From: JBMYRH01 sp049602155
Lineage (GTDB): Bacteria; Myxococcota_A; UBA9042; PHBI01; JBMYRH01
NCBI GenBank assembly: GCA_049602155.1
Contig: JBMYRH010000015.1
Coordinates: forward strand, 79,068-143,067
Direction: 5' to 3'
DNA length: 64,000 bases
The translations under genes were made by a program, and so were the position numbers. This document shows positions 42,372 through 51,499 of the stretch, in pieces (position 1 is the stretch's first letter; each line of letters opens with the position of its first letter). Below the pieces are notes generated by a model, which worked only from the letters and a program-made list of their open reading frames with translations, made no database searches and was not told the DNA's origin.

Positions 42372-44570
42372 CTACTCGCAGAGGACTAAATCCGCTGGGC
42401 TGCGAGGGTTGATTCGGTAGGACCCGAAGTTGTACGACACGAGGCCGGTGACCGAGCAGTACTGCGCACCGACGTCGGGTGTCTCGAGGACCTCGTTTCC
42501 TGTGACCCAGTCATCGATGATGAAGCCACCATCAGTCTCGATCTCACCGTAGCTCTCGACGTTCTCGACGCTGGTCACTGAGGCGTTCTCGACCGTGATG
42601 AGCATCCCCTCGTAGGCCTCGGAGTTCGCGCTGAAGTCGTCGACCGGGAGGGGGCTCGTCTCGACCGTGTCCGACTCGACCACCTCGACGCTCGTCGCGC
42701 TGAGCTCGGTCATGCAGTAAAACTCAAGGTGCTCGCCTGTGACCTTGAGGGTCTGACCGACTGACCACCCCTCATCGGCGTCCTTTCCGACCACAAAGAC
42801 GAGGCCGGAGTAGAGGTCATTGGTGCCGTCGCTCAAGGCATAACCGTTGAGGGTGTCATGTACATCGAAGCTCGCGACGGTGACGACGCCCTCCACGGTG
42901 ACGCTCTCCGTGATCGTCACGATGCTGACGTCTGGGCATGTCATGCTGTCATCACTTTGCTGAAGCGCCGAGATGGTTGTGTCCGTCGTGGGGCCCGGGT
43001 CCGTCGGGTCCGTCGGGTCCGTCGGGTCCGTCGGGTCCGTCGGGTCGCCAGCGTCGCTCACCTTCACGAGGTCCTCGGGGAAGCGCGGCAGCAGCTGGTA
43101 GGCGCCGTATGCGTAGCGGAGCTGACCGACGATGTCGTAGCTGGCCCCCACGTCCATTGAGAGGAAGAAGTCGAAGCCGTAGCTGACCTCGAGGCCGCCA
43201 GTGAGCACGTAGCCCCCCCAAGAGGTCTCTGACTCGACGGTCACGCCGGTGAGCGCGATGAGCATGCCCTCGTAGGGCTCCATCTCTCCAACGGGGACAT
43301 TCACGCTGACGGGCTCCGGGACATCGACCGTCGCGGTGAGCTCATAGCCGTTCGCCTCGACGGAGAGCTGTGTGTTGCACCATGCGTCTTTGAGGTCACC
43401 GGTAAGGGTGAGCGTATCTCCAGGCTTGAAGCTAGTGTTCTCGCTCGCGGGGACCTGCAGGAGGATGCCGGACCAGTCTGCTTGGTCGTTGTCCCAGATG
43501 TAGTAGCCGTGGAGCTCGACCTCGCCGCTCGAGTTCTCGTAGGCATCAAAGCGGGGGCTCGTCACGACCGCGCTGGCGACAGAGACCCCCTCAGCGAGCG
43601 TGGTCGGGAAGCTACCATCTTCGCTGCAGCCCGCGGCCTCCGCGGCGCTCTGGAGGGCTTGAATCGTGCCATCGAGGGTTGTGGGGTCTACGGGCTCAGG
43701 GTCGGTCTCAGGGTCGGTCTCAGGGTCGGTCTCAGGGTCGGTCTCGCCCGCCAGACCGAAGTCAGACTCGTAGCGTGGGAGGAGCTGATAGGCGCCAAAC
43801 GCGTAGCGGATTTGGCCGGTGATGTCGTAGCGCTTCCCGACCTCCATCGAGAGGAAGAAGTCGAAGCCGTAGCTGACCTCCATGCCACCCTCAAGCACAT
43901 AGCCACCCCAAGTCGTCTCGGACTCTACGGCGACATCGCTGATCCGCACTAGCATCCCCTCTTGGGGCTCAAAGTCCTCGCTCATTGCGTCCATGGCGAG
44001 GGGTTGCGGTACCTCGACGGTGTCGATGAGTTCGTAGCCGTTGGCCTCGACGGAGAGGAGCGTGTTGCACCAGGCCTCTTTGAGGTCACCGACCAGGGTC
44101 AGGGTGTCTCCAGGCTGGAAGTTGGTGTTCTCGCTTGAGGGGATCTGAAGCAAGATGCCCGACCAGTCAGCCTGGTCGCCGTCACAGATGTAGTAGCCGT
44201 CGAGTTCGGGTGTCCCGTTGGAGTCTTCATAGGCGACGAAGCGCGGGCTGGTCACGATGGCCTTGGCGATGGACACGCCCTCGGCGACAGTCGCTGGGAA
44301 CCCACCGTCTTCGCTGCATCCAGCTGCCTCTGCGGTAAGCTGAAGCCCCTTGATGGTGCCGTCCACGGCCTCGGTTGGATCGGAGTTGTCGTCCCCTGTG
44401 CCGTCCTCGTTCCCGTCCGTGCCGTCGTCCCCGTCTTCGCCCGGGGTGTCGAGGGCGCTGCCCACAGGCGGCGCATCTGCGTCGACCCCCGCGGCTGTGT
44501 CGCTGCTGCATCCGTAGGCGGAGAGTGCGAGGATGAGGAGGAGCGGAGACAAACGTGTCAGACGTAACAT
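42372..44570 (-). CDS. Lipoprotein with three tandem OB-like repeats
   Basis: 732 residues. ATG 44570 gives a lipoprotein signal (LSPLLLILALSAYGC); the longer upstream frame is not signal-like. After an acidic Gly/Asp linker come three repeats of about 170-190 residues. The first two share DGTI-x-LQ, AAGCSEDG-FP, DQADWSGILLQ, PGDTLTLxGDLKxAWCNT, EGMLVRIS and YAFGAYQLLPR; the third is shorter and diverged. They resemble OB-fold domains of secreted nucleases, but no catalytic residues are seen. Linkers are (ETDP)n and (TDP)n. Third gene of a minus-strand lipoprotein trio. Confidence 0.75.
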   Translation of the reverse strand: MLRLTRLSPLLLILALSAYGCSSDTAAGVDADAPPVGSALDTPGEDGDDGTDGNEDGTGDDNSDPTEAVDGTIKGLQLTAEAAGCSEDGGFPATVAEGVSIAKAIVTSPRFVAYEDSNGTPELDGYYICDGDQADWSGILLQIPSSENTNFQPGDTLTLVGDLKEAWCNTLLSVEANGYELIDTVEVPQPLAMDAMSEDFEPQEGMLVRISDVAVESETTWGGYVLEGGMEVSYGFDFFLSMEVGKRYDITGQIRYAFGAYQLLPRYESDFGLAGETDPETDPETDPETDPEPVDPTTLDGTIQALQSAAEAAGCSEDGSFPTTLAEGVSVASAVVTSPRFDAYENSSGEVELHGYYIWDNDQADWSGILLQVPASENTSFKPGDTLTLTGDLKDAWCNTQLSVEANGYELTATVDVPEPVSVNVPVGEMEPYEGMLIALTGVTVESETSWGGYVLTGGLEVSYGFDFFLSMDVGASYDIVGQLRYAYGAYQLLPRFPEDLVKVSDAGDPTDPTDPTDPTDPTDPGPTTDTTISALQQSDDSMTCPDVSIVTITESVTVEGVVTVASFDVHDTLNGYALSDGTNDLYSGLVFVVGKDADEGWSVGQTLKVTGEHLEFYCMTELSATSVEVVESDTVETSPLPVDDFSANSEAYEGMLITVENASVTSVENVESYGEIETDGGFIIDDWVTGNEVLETPDVGAQYCSVTGLVSYNFGSYRINPRSPADLVLCE
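42997..43046 (-). repeat. 9-nt tandem repeat encoding a Thr-Asp-Pro linker
   Basis: About 5.5 copies of a 9-nt unit within the lipoprotein gene encode (TDP)n between the second and third domains. Confidence 0.9.
43695..43745 (-). repeat. 12-nt tandem repeat encoding an Glu-Thr-Asp-Pro linker
   Basis: About four copies of a 12-nt unit encode (ETDP)n between the first and second domains of the same lipoprotein. The linker differs from the other one in unit length but has the same composition. Confidence 0.9.
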
Positions 44571-44625
44571 AGGGGCACCTTGGTCCAGGACGAACGGGAG
44601 CGCAGATAACGCGCGCTGGGGCGGA

Positions 44626-47538
44626 CTACTCGAAAGTCGCGATGTGGTCGAGCGCATTCGCCCGAACCTGAAGCACGTGGACGCGCCGTCCACCGCTGTC
44701 GAGTTGCACCTGTTGGCGCATCAGCGGCATCACTGGGATACGTGGTGTATGCAAGACGGTCCCTGCATAGGAATTGATGCGCTGTGCTGCGGTGACCTTG
44801 GGGGCATCGGGTCCATTGACCTCAAAGATCCACTGCATGTCGCGCTGAGATGGGCGTGCGATGATGCCCTCTGGGGTCTCTTCGCACCCTTCGAAGATGT
44901 CGAGGGAGAACGAGACGTTGGTAAACCGACCGTCAGCGACCTCGGTGTAGAGGGGGCTGCTCGCGTCGTGCTTGAGCTGCTCAAGGGGCGGTGGGCATGC
45001 GACGTAAGTGTTTGTGTCACTGCGTTGCGTGAGCCTCGCCGTGTAGGTCGGCGTGCTCTGGGGCGTGACCTCGCAGCGCCCTTCGCCGGTCTCTGCGTCG
45101 ATTTGCCAGTGTTGGTCATGCAGGAACCCAGAGCGTGTGCCCACGACCGCCCAGCTTTGAGCGACTCGGACGACGTACTGCGTGACACGGGGTAAGTCAG
45201 CCGGGGTGATGGTGATGGGAGCGTCGCCCGCGTTGAGCTGGACGACTTGAGCGTTGAGGTCCAGGGCTTGGCGGGCCGCCTGGCAATCTGAGAGCGAGAG
45301 CGCTGGGTCCTTCTCGATCGCGTCCTTGTCCAGGCTTGGGAGCGCTGGACGGCTCCGAGCGCCCTGCAGATCGACCCCGAGGGTCGTTTGACCGACCGTG
45401 GTGACCGGGACATCGATGAAGAGCGTCGTGACGGCCTCCAGTGGGCAGAGCTGCCCGGAGGCGTCTTCGAGCACGACTGCGGTGCGGAGCGCCTCGGAGA
45501 CGTTGCTGGGGACGACCTCCAGCGTGAGCCAGTCACCAGCGATCACCCCGGCGCTGCAGAAGTCTGCCCCCGAGTCTTCAAAGGTTTGACCGTCTCTCAT
45601 GCGGCCCAGTGTCGCCGCAGTCTTGGGGATCGCCCCCTCGTAGGTCAGTGACCAGGTCTCGGTCGCGACCGCCTCGTTGTCGACGTCCTCGGGGTACCCG
45701 GCGGGCCACACCCCATAGAAGCGGGAGAGGGGAGCCGAGACGCCCTCGACGGCGCTCGCGAGCTCCTCCTCGACGTCTGGTCCCAACATGGGCGCGCCGC
45801 TTGAGCGCGCTGAGGTTAGAGTCGATGAGACCCCGCGGTGCACGAACGTGGGTGTGCCGATGGTCACGATGCGGTTCTCGGGGAGGGTCGTGAGCTGAGC
45901 GAATCGATGCACGGGCGTGCCGCGACGGATCGCCTCGATGAGCAAGATATCGCCGCTCAATGTGGGCATGAAGACGTACCACGTGGCGTCATCGAGGGTC
46001 GGCTGCGTGCAGACCTCGCCCTCGTCATCAGGGCTGCATCCGATCGGGGTCCAGTCGATGGTCCCGGGGGTCACCGAGCGATCGGGGAGTAAGCGTGACC
46101 AGAGCTCGCCGCGGAGCTGGCCAGAGCTTAGGTTGATGCCGCCAAGGGCGCCAATCGGGAGGCCAAGTTCCCCGGCACGTGCGGGGCCGAGGAGGGCACT
46201 ACGGGGGATCGCCGAGAGGCTGCCGTCGGTACCATCGAGGTAATCGACATAGTCGAGCTTGGGCACCTCGGTCGCGAGCCCGGGGACATCCACCGGGGTC
46301 AGCGTGTGGCCGTCTGCGCCGAGCTCGAAGACAAGGATACGCTCGCGTTGTGAATCCAGCACGTAGACGAACTGGCCGTACCACGTGCCGTCATGGCCGC
46401 GTCCGTTGACGAACGTGGCGTGATACGGGCCATGGGTCGTGGCGAGGGACTCGGTTGTGTCATGGGCGCCATAGCAGGTGGTGTCTGCTGTATCGATACT
46501 CCCGTCGCCGTCGTTGTCGATGCCGTCTGCGCAGGCTGGTAGCCACTCACCAAAGATCGAGTCGGCGCAGGCGGTGTCCTGGCTGTCGGTGAACCCATCG
46601 CCATCGTTGTCGATACCGTCGTGACATGGTGCGACTTCGGGGGGGTAGTAAGCGGTCGGAGCGTTGAGGGGATCGATCCCCTCAGGTCGACCACCGACGG
46701 TCCCACCCTCTGTGGTGTCTTCGCTGCTTTGGCAATCGGGATCCGCGGCGTCGGCGAAGCCATCTTCGTCATTGTCCAAGCCATCCTGGCATGCGCTCAC
46801 CAGCGTCACCTCAGAGATGGTCGTAAAGGTGTCATCGACGAGGCTGACTCGGGGGTAGTTCGTCCAGGTGACGAGCACATGGTCGCCGACCGACTCCATG
46901 GTGTGGACGCGCGCGGGGGTTGCCTTTGAGCCGCTCGCGCTCAGGGCACCGTCCGCGCCAATGGCATACGACCAAACTGTTGGGCTCGTCGCGGAGGCGA
47001 CCCAGATCGTGTCGCCGTCGACGAAGGCGTCGGAGGGGCGCTCCGGGAGCGGCAGCGCGGCGTCCGCCGTGTAGCTCAGCCTACCCGCGTCATCGATACC
47101 GTGAATCACGATGCGCTGCAGGCTGGGGCCGCCGGAGCTTAAGACGAAGAAGGACGACCAGTCCTCAGAGCGCAGCAGCCGAAGAGGCGCATCATCAATC
47201 GGGATCCCGGTGAACCCTGGGATGAACCCGTCTGCGTCGATGACGCCGCTCATGTCGGCGCTCGCGGTGTTCATTTGGACCGCGTGCAAGCGCGCAGGGT
47301 TGCGGGTCAAGACGAGCCCAAAGAGGTTCGCTGATGCGCCGTCGTCAGAGGCGCACAGGGCCTCTGACGTGGCCTCTGAGTATCCCACGGGCTTGACCGT
47401 CGCGTTGGCACCTGCGCAGGCGTAGCTGAAGTCTACAGGGCTACCGAAAGAAGAGGCGGCGAGCTGTGCATCCTCTTCGCAGGCGAGCGCCGTGACGGAG
47501 GCGACCAGGGCGCCGGTGATCAGTAGGAGGCGTCTCAC
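44626..47538 (-). CDS. Large lipoprotein with DNDGDG-type repeats
   Basis: 970 residues. Lipoprotein signal LLLITGALVASVTALAC. The body shows propeller-like strands in the first ~240 residues (YAIGADGALSA and similar). Three Cys-rich calcium-loop repeats follow at about residues 250-365 (CQDGLDNDEDGFADAADPDC, CHDGIDNDGDGFTDSQDTAC, CADGIDNDGDGSIDTADTTC). The rest is not recognised. Such Asp-rich loops resemble thrombospondin type-3/EF-hand-like calcium sites common in myxobacterial surface proteins. Overlaps the upstream gene by 4 bp. Confidence 0.75.
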   Translation of the reverse strand: MRRLLLITGALVASVTALACEEDAQLAASSFGSPVDFSYACAGANATVKPVGYSEATSEALCASDDGASANLFGLVLTRNPARLHAVQMNTASADMSGVIDADGFIPGFTGIPIDDAPLRLLRSEDWSSFFVLSSGGPSLQRIVIHGIDDAGRLSYTADAALPLPERPSDAFVDGDTIWVASATSPTVWSYAIGADGALSASGSKATPARVHTMESVGDHVLVTWTNYPRVSLVDDTFTTISEVTLVSACQDGLDNDEDGFADAADPDCQSSEDTTEGGTVGGRPEGIDPLNAPTAYYPPEVAPCHDGIDNDGDGFTDSQDTACADSIFGEWLPACADGIDNDGDGSIDTADTTCYGAHDTTESLATTHGPYHATFVNGRGHDGTWYGQFVYVLDSQRERILVFELGADGHTLTPVDVPGLATEVPKLDYVDYLDGTDGSLSAIPRSALLGPARAGELGLPIGALGGINLSSGQLRGELWSRLLPDRSVTPGTIDWTPIGCSPDDEGEVCTQPTLDDATWYVFMPTLSGDILLIEAIRRGTPVHRFAQLTTLPENRIVTIGTPTFVHRGVSSTLTSARSSGAPMLGPDVEEELASAVEGVSAPLSRFYGVWPAGYPEDVDNEAVATETWSLTYEGAIPKTAATLGRMRDGQTFEDSGADFCSAGVIAGDWLTLEVVPSNVSEALRTAVVLEDASGQLCPLEAVTTLFIDVPVTTVGQTTLGVDLQGARSRPALPSLDKDAIEKDPALSLSDCQAARQALDLNAQVVQLNAGDAPITITPADLPRVTQYVVRVAQSWAVVGTRSGFLHDQHWQIDAETGEGRCEVTPQSTPTYTARLTQRSDTNTYVACPPPLEQLKHDASSPLYTEVADGRFTNVSFSLDIFEGCEETPEGIIARPSQRDMQWIFEVNGPDAPKVTAAQRINSYAGTVLHTPRIPVMPLMRQQVQLDSGGRRVHVLQVRANALDHIATFE

Positions 47539-48845
47539 CGGATCTCCGCGACAACAGTGTGGTGATATGGCGAGGCGGGATCGAGCTCGATCACGCCCAC
47601 CGACTGCTCATGAAAGAGCGCAACGTAAAGCTTATCAATGCCCAGGTCGGGCTGGTTGACATAGGCCATGCCAAAGGGGCCACGACCTGTCCGGATGGTG
47701 TCCACCACCGCGCCGAGCGCTGGGTCCACCACGTCGATTCGGTCACCGCCATAGGTGCTGACGTAGACGAGTTCGGTGGGGTGCGTCGCGCTGGCCGGCA
47801 CGACGACGACGTCACCGGGTGAGCCGCTGACCTGTACCTTGGTCAGGAGCTGCAGTGTGTTCGAATCCTCAGCGCCTGGTGAGACGTCGAAGATCAGCAA
47901 TGATGACGGCGAGCGGTACGCCGCGTAGAGCCGTGTGCCGTCCGGGGAGACGGCCAGCCCTCGTGCGAAGTCATCGATGACGCTGCCTGGCACGACGAGG
48001 GTCTTCTTGAGGGTGATGGTCGGCGTGTCTGCCAGGGTCGGGTCGACCTCGTCGACGGGCGCGGGCTTGACCTCAAGGACGTTGATGACGCTGCTCGACT
48101 TGTGTGACGTGTAGATGTCTCCCGTGACCGGGTTCTCGGCGAAGGCGAAGAGGCCGCCGTTGAGGCTCGTCTGCTGGAGGAGTCGGGGATCGCCGTCAGC
48201 GCCCAGCCCGAAGAGGGCGAGCTCGCCGTTGATCATCGCCCCGGTGAGCAGTAGGTCCTGGTCCTCACCCTCACGAGCGTGGTGAATGAGCGCACCAAAG
48301 GGGTCCTCCCCCAGGGTGCCCTCGGTCAGGGCATCGTCGTCCTTGAAGGTGCCGCTCTGAAACGCCTCATCACTGCCGCAGGCGGTCACACCGTTGTCTT
48401 GAATGATGCCACCATCACAGGTGAGCCAAGGCGTGCCCGCCTCATCCTCGGTGATGCTCACGTGGTAGAGGCTGTTCTCCGCGCGGCTCAAGACATAGCC
48501 GGATACAGCCTCGCCGTCCCTCGCAAGGAGGTGGACTGGGCCTGGGTAGCCGCCCACTTGAGCGATTCCCGGTAGCCCCTCCTCGGTCGCCTCACGGTCT
48601 GAGACAAACCGGTTGGTCACGAGGTCGATCGCCATGATGGCACCGCCACGCCATGAGAGGTCGAAGTTGCCGCTCGTGACCCAGAGGTGGCGACCTGACG
48701 GATCCGCGGTCACCGCGACGGGGTAGTCTAAGACGTTCGGTGGATGGGGTTCGCCGGCGTCGGGGTTGGCGCACGCGACGAAGAGCAGCCCGATGAGCCC
48801 GAGGCCCCAGGGGCCAAGTGCCTTGAGGTCGTTCACGAGGTTCAT
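47535..48845 (-). CDS. Lipoprotein with beta-propeller (YVTN-like) domain
   Basis: 436 residues. The signal LGLIGLLFVAC fits a lipobox. Propeller-type repeats are visible: YPVAVTADPSGRHLWVTSGNFDLS, FARGLAVSPDGTRLYAAYRS, VYVSTYGGDRIDVVDPALGAVVDTIRTGRGPFG. These are surface-exposed binding scaffolds rather than enzymes. It overlaps ppdK (4 bp) and the next lipoprotein gene (4 bp), so all are probably cotranscribed. Confidence 0.75.
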   Translation of the reverse strand: MNLVNDLKALGPWGLGLIGLLFVACANPDAGEPHPPNVLDYPVAVTADPSGRHLWVTSGNFDLSWRGGAIMAIDLVTNRFVSDREATEEGLPGIAQVGGYPGPVHLLARDGEAVSGYVLSRAENSLYHVSITEDEAGTPWLTCDGGIIQDNGVTACGSDEAFQSGTFKDDDALTEGTLGEDPFGALIHHAREGEDQDLLLTGAMINGELALFGLGADGDPRLLQQTSLNGGLFAFAENPVTGDIYTSHKSSSVINVLEVKPAPVDEVDPTLADTPTITLKKTLVVPGSVIDDFARGLAVSPDGTRLYAAYRSPSSLLIFDVSPGAEDSNTLQLLTKVQVSGSPGDVVVVPASATHPTELVYVSTYGGDRIDVVDPALGAVVDTIRTGRGPFGMAYVNQPDLGIDKLYVALFHEQSVGVIELDPASPYHHTVVAEIR

Positions 48846-51499
48846 GCGTCCTCCAGCGCGGCGTGCGCGGAGGCCAGCCTCGCGACCGGGATTCGGAACG
48901 GCGAGCAGGACACGTAGTCGAGCCCGATGCGGTGGCAGAAGCCGACGGACTTGGGCTCTCCCCCGTGCTCGCCGCAGATGCCGACAGAGAGGCCGGGCTT
49001 GACGCTTCGACCTTTCTGCGTCGCCATCTCGACGAGCATCCCGACCGCGGGGTCAATGGACACGAAGGGGTCGATCGGCAGGATACCGCTCTCGACATAG
49101 AGGGGCAGGAAGTTGCCACAGTCGTCGCGGCTCACACCGAAGGTGGTCTGAGTCAGGTCGTTGGTGCCGAAGCTGAAGAAGTCTGCGCTCTCTGCGACCT
49201 CGTCCGCCGTGAGGCAGGCCCTCGGGAGCTCGATCATGGTCCCGATCGGGACCTCGAGGTTCAGCGTCGGGAAGTCTTCGAGGCGCTTCGCGATCTCTTG
49301 TGCACAGACTTCGCGGAGGTGCGCGAGCTCGAGGACGTGGCCGACCAAGGGGATCATGATGCGGGGCTTGGCGTCGACGCCGCCGTCACGCATGACTTCG
49401 CAGGCCGCCTCGACGATCGCCTGGACCTGCATCTCGTAGATCTCGGGGTAGGCGAGCCCAAGGCGACAGCCTCGGTGCCCCAGCATGGGGTTCACCTCTT
49501 CCAGGCTGCTTGTCCGTGCCTCAAGCGCCTCGTAGCTCACGCTGAGCTCTTCGGAGAGCTGGCGGATCTCTTTGTCGGTCTGAGGCAGGAACTCGTGCAG
49601 CGGTGGATCGAGTAGCCGGATGACGACTGGGAGGCCGTCCATCACCTCGAAGATGGCCTTAAAATCACCCTTCTGCATAGGCAGGATCTTTGCGAGCGCG
49701 GCGCGGCGTCCAGCCTCATCCTCGGCGAGGATCATCTCTCGCACTGCCAAGATGCGCTCAGCATCAAAGAACATGTGCTCCGTCCGGCACAGGCCGATCC
49801 CTTGTGCGCCGAAGTCACGCGCGACCTTGCAGTCTCGCGCAGTGTCTGCGTTTGTGTAGATGTCGAGGCGGCGTACGTCATCGACCCAGCTCATCAGCTC
49901 GTCGACCTCGGGGCGCGTCTCGGGCTGAATGGTCCGGATGGCGCCGAGCATGACCGAGCCGTCCGATCCGTCGAGGGTGATGATGTCCCCTGGACGGACG
50001 GTAGTCTGGCCGATCCGCACGATCCCAGCTGCCTCGTCGATGACGACCTCGCCTGCGCCCACGATGCAGGTCTTGGAGATACCGCGGGCGACGACAGCCG
50101 CGTGGCTCGTCATGCCACCACGGCTCGTGAGGATCCCCTCGGCCTTCAACATACCGTGGATATCCTCAGGGGAGGTCTCGCGGCGCACTAAGATGCAAGC
50201 CTCTCCACGCCCAGCGGCGTCCACAGCCTCCTCTGGGGTCAAGACGATCTTGCCGGTCGCTGCGCCCGGCGAGGCCCCTAACCCGCGGGTCAGGATCTCG
50301 CGCTTCGCGGAGGGATCGATTTGTGGGTGAAGGAGGCGCTCGATGGACTCTGTGCTGACCCGACCGATGGCTTCATTGCGGGTGATCAGACCCTCGTTAG
50401 CCATGTCGACAGCGATGCGCACCTCTGCGCGAGGGGTGCGCTTGCCGTTCCGTGTCTGGAGCATCCAGAGGCGGCCCTCTTGGATGGTGAACTCGAGGTC
50501 CTGCATGTCTTTGTAGTGAAGCTCAAGCTTCTCGTAGACCTTGACCAGCGCTGCGTAGGGCCCGGGGAGCTCTTCTTCAAGGGTCTCGTCACCCTCCGTG
50601 GCGCCGGACTCTTGATTGATGGGCTGTGGCGTCCGGATCCCGGCCACGACATCCTCGCCCTGAGCGTTGCGAAGCCACTCTCCGAAGAAGCGCCTCTCGC
50701 CGGTGTTCGGGTCCCGGGTGAAGGCGACGCCTGTGGCTGAGTTGTCCCCCATGTTCCCGAAGACCATCGCCTGCACGTTGACAGCGGTGCCGAGGTCGTG
50801 GGGGATATCATGAGCCTCTCGGTAGTCGATTGCGCGGCGGTTGTTCCAAGAGCTGAAGACCGCGTCGATGGTCAGCCAGAGCTGCTCCATCGGGTCTTGG
50901 GGGAAAGCTCGCCCGGCCGCCTCGGTCACGGTCGCCTTGTAGGTCTCGACCAGCGCCTTGAGGGACTCGACGCTGAGTTCGCTGTCGCTGTAGACCCCCT
51001 CGCGCTCTCTCAGGCGCTCAAGGTGGTGCTCCAAGCGCTCGCTGTCGACCCCCATCACGACGTTGGCGTACATCTGGATGAAGCGACGGTAACTGTCGTA
51101 AGCGAAGCGAGGGTTTTGAGTGCTCGACGCCAAGCCCTCGACGGTGACGTCGTTGAGGCCCAGGTTCAAGACGGTGTCCATCATGCCCGGCATCGAGATG
51201 GCGGCGCCTGAGCGCACGCTGACGAGGAGTGGAGCGCTGACGTCTCCAAAGCGGCGCTCCATGCGCTGCTCTAAGACAGTGAGTCCCTCTTGGATTTGTA
51301 CCTTCGCGGCCTCGGACAGCGTGTCGTTTGCGGCGATAAATTCGAGGCACGTCGCGGTCGACACGGTGAAGCCAGGGGGCACCGGGAGGCCCAGCCGTGT
51401 CATCTCCGCCAGGTTTGCGCCTTTGCCTCCGAGGAGGTTCTTGAGCTCCACAGCGCCAGCGGCCTGTCCGGCCCCAAAGTCGTAGACGTGTTGCATCAT
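48842..51499 (-). CDS. ppdK: Pyruvate, phosphate dikinase
   Basis: 885 residues, interconverting pyruvate + ATP + Pi and PEP + AMP + PPi. The N-terminal ATP-grasp region starts YDFGAG-x-LKNLLGGKGANLAEM. The phosphohistidine domain has the GGMTSHAAVVARGISKTC motif with the catalytic His. The C-terminal PEP/pyruvate barrel has FFSFGTNDLTQ and GICGEHGG. Its ATG shares one base with the glyS stop (TGATG). Reversible use in gluconeogenesis or PPi-linked glycolysis is typical. Confidence 0.96.
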   Translation of the reverse strand: MMQHVYDFGAGQAAGAVELKNLLGGKGANLAEMTRLGLPVPPGFTVSTATCLEFIAANDTLSEAAKVQIQEGLTVLEQRMERRFGDVSAPLLVSVRSGAAISMPGMMDTVLNLGLNDVTVEGLASSTQNPRFAYDSYRRFIQMYANVVMGVDSERLEHHLERLREREGVYSDSELSVESLKALVETYKATVTEAAGRAFPQDPMEQLWLTIDAVFSSWNNRRAIDYREAHDIPHDLGTAVNVQAMVFGNMGDNSATGVAFTRDPNTGERRFFGEWLRNAQGEDVVAGIRTPQPINQESGATEGDETLEEELPGPYAALVKVYEKLELHYKDMQDLEFTIQEGRLWMLQTRNGKRTPRAEVRIAVDMANEGLITRNEAIGRVSTESIERLLHPQIDPSAKREILTRGLGASPGAATGKIVLTPEEAVDAAGRGEACILVRRETSPEDIHGMLKAEGILTSRGGMTSHAAVVARGISKTCIVGAGEVVIDEAAGIVRIGQTTVRPGDIITLDGSDGSVMLGAIRTIQPETRPEVDELMSWVDDVRRLDIYTNADTARDCKVARDFGAQGIGLCRTEHMFFDAERILAVREMILAEDEAGRRAALAKILPMQKGDFKAIFEVMDGLPVVIRLLDPPLHEFLPQTDKEIRQLSEELSVSYEALEARTSSLEEVNPMLGHRGCRLGLAYPEIYEMQVQAIVEAACEVMRDGGVDAKPRIMIPLVGHVLELAHLREVCAQEIAKRLEDFPTLNLEVPIGTMIELPRACLTADEVAESADFFSFGTNDLTQTTFGVSRDDCGNFLPLYVESGILPIDPFVSIDPAVGMLVEMATQKGRSVKPGLSVGICGEHGGEPKSVGFCHRIGLDYVSCSPFRIPVARLASAHAALEDA

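Noticed and set aside
42997..43745. Short direct repeats as a CRISPR array
   Set aside because: Units are 9 and 12 nt, contiguous and in frame, and encode protein linkers; there are no spacers or cas genes.
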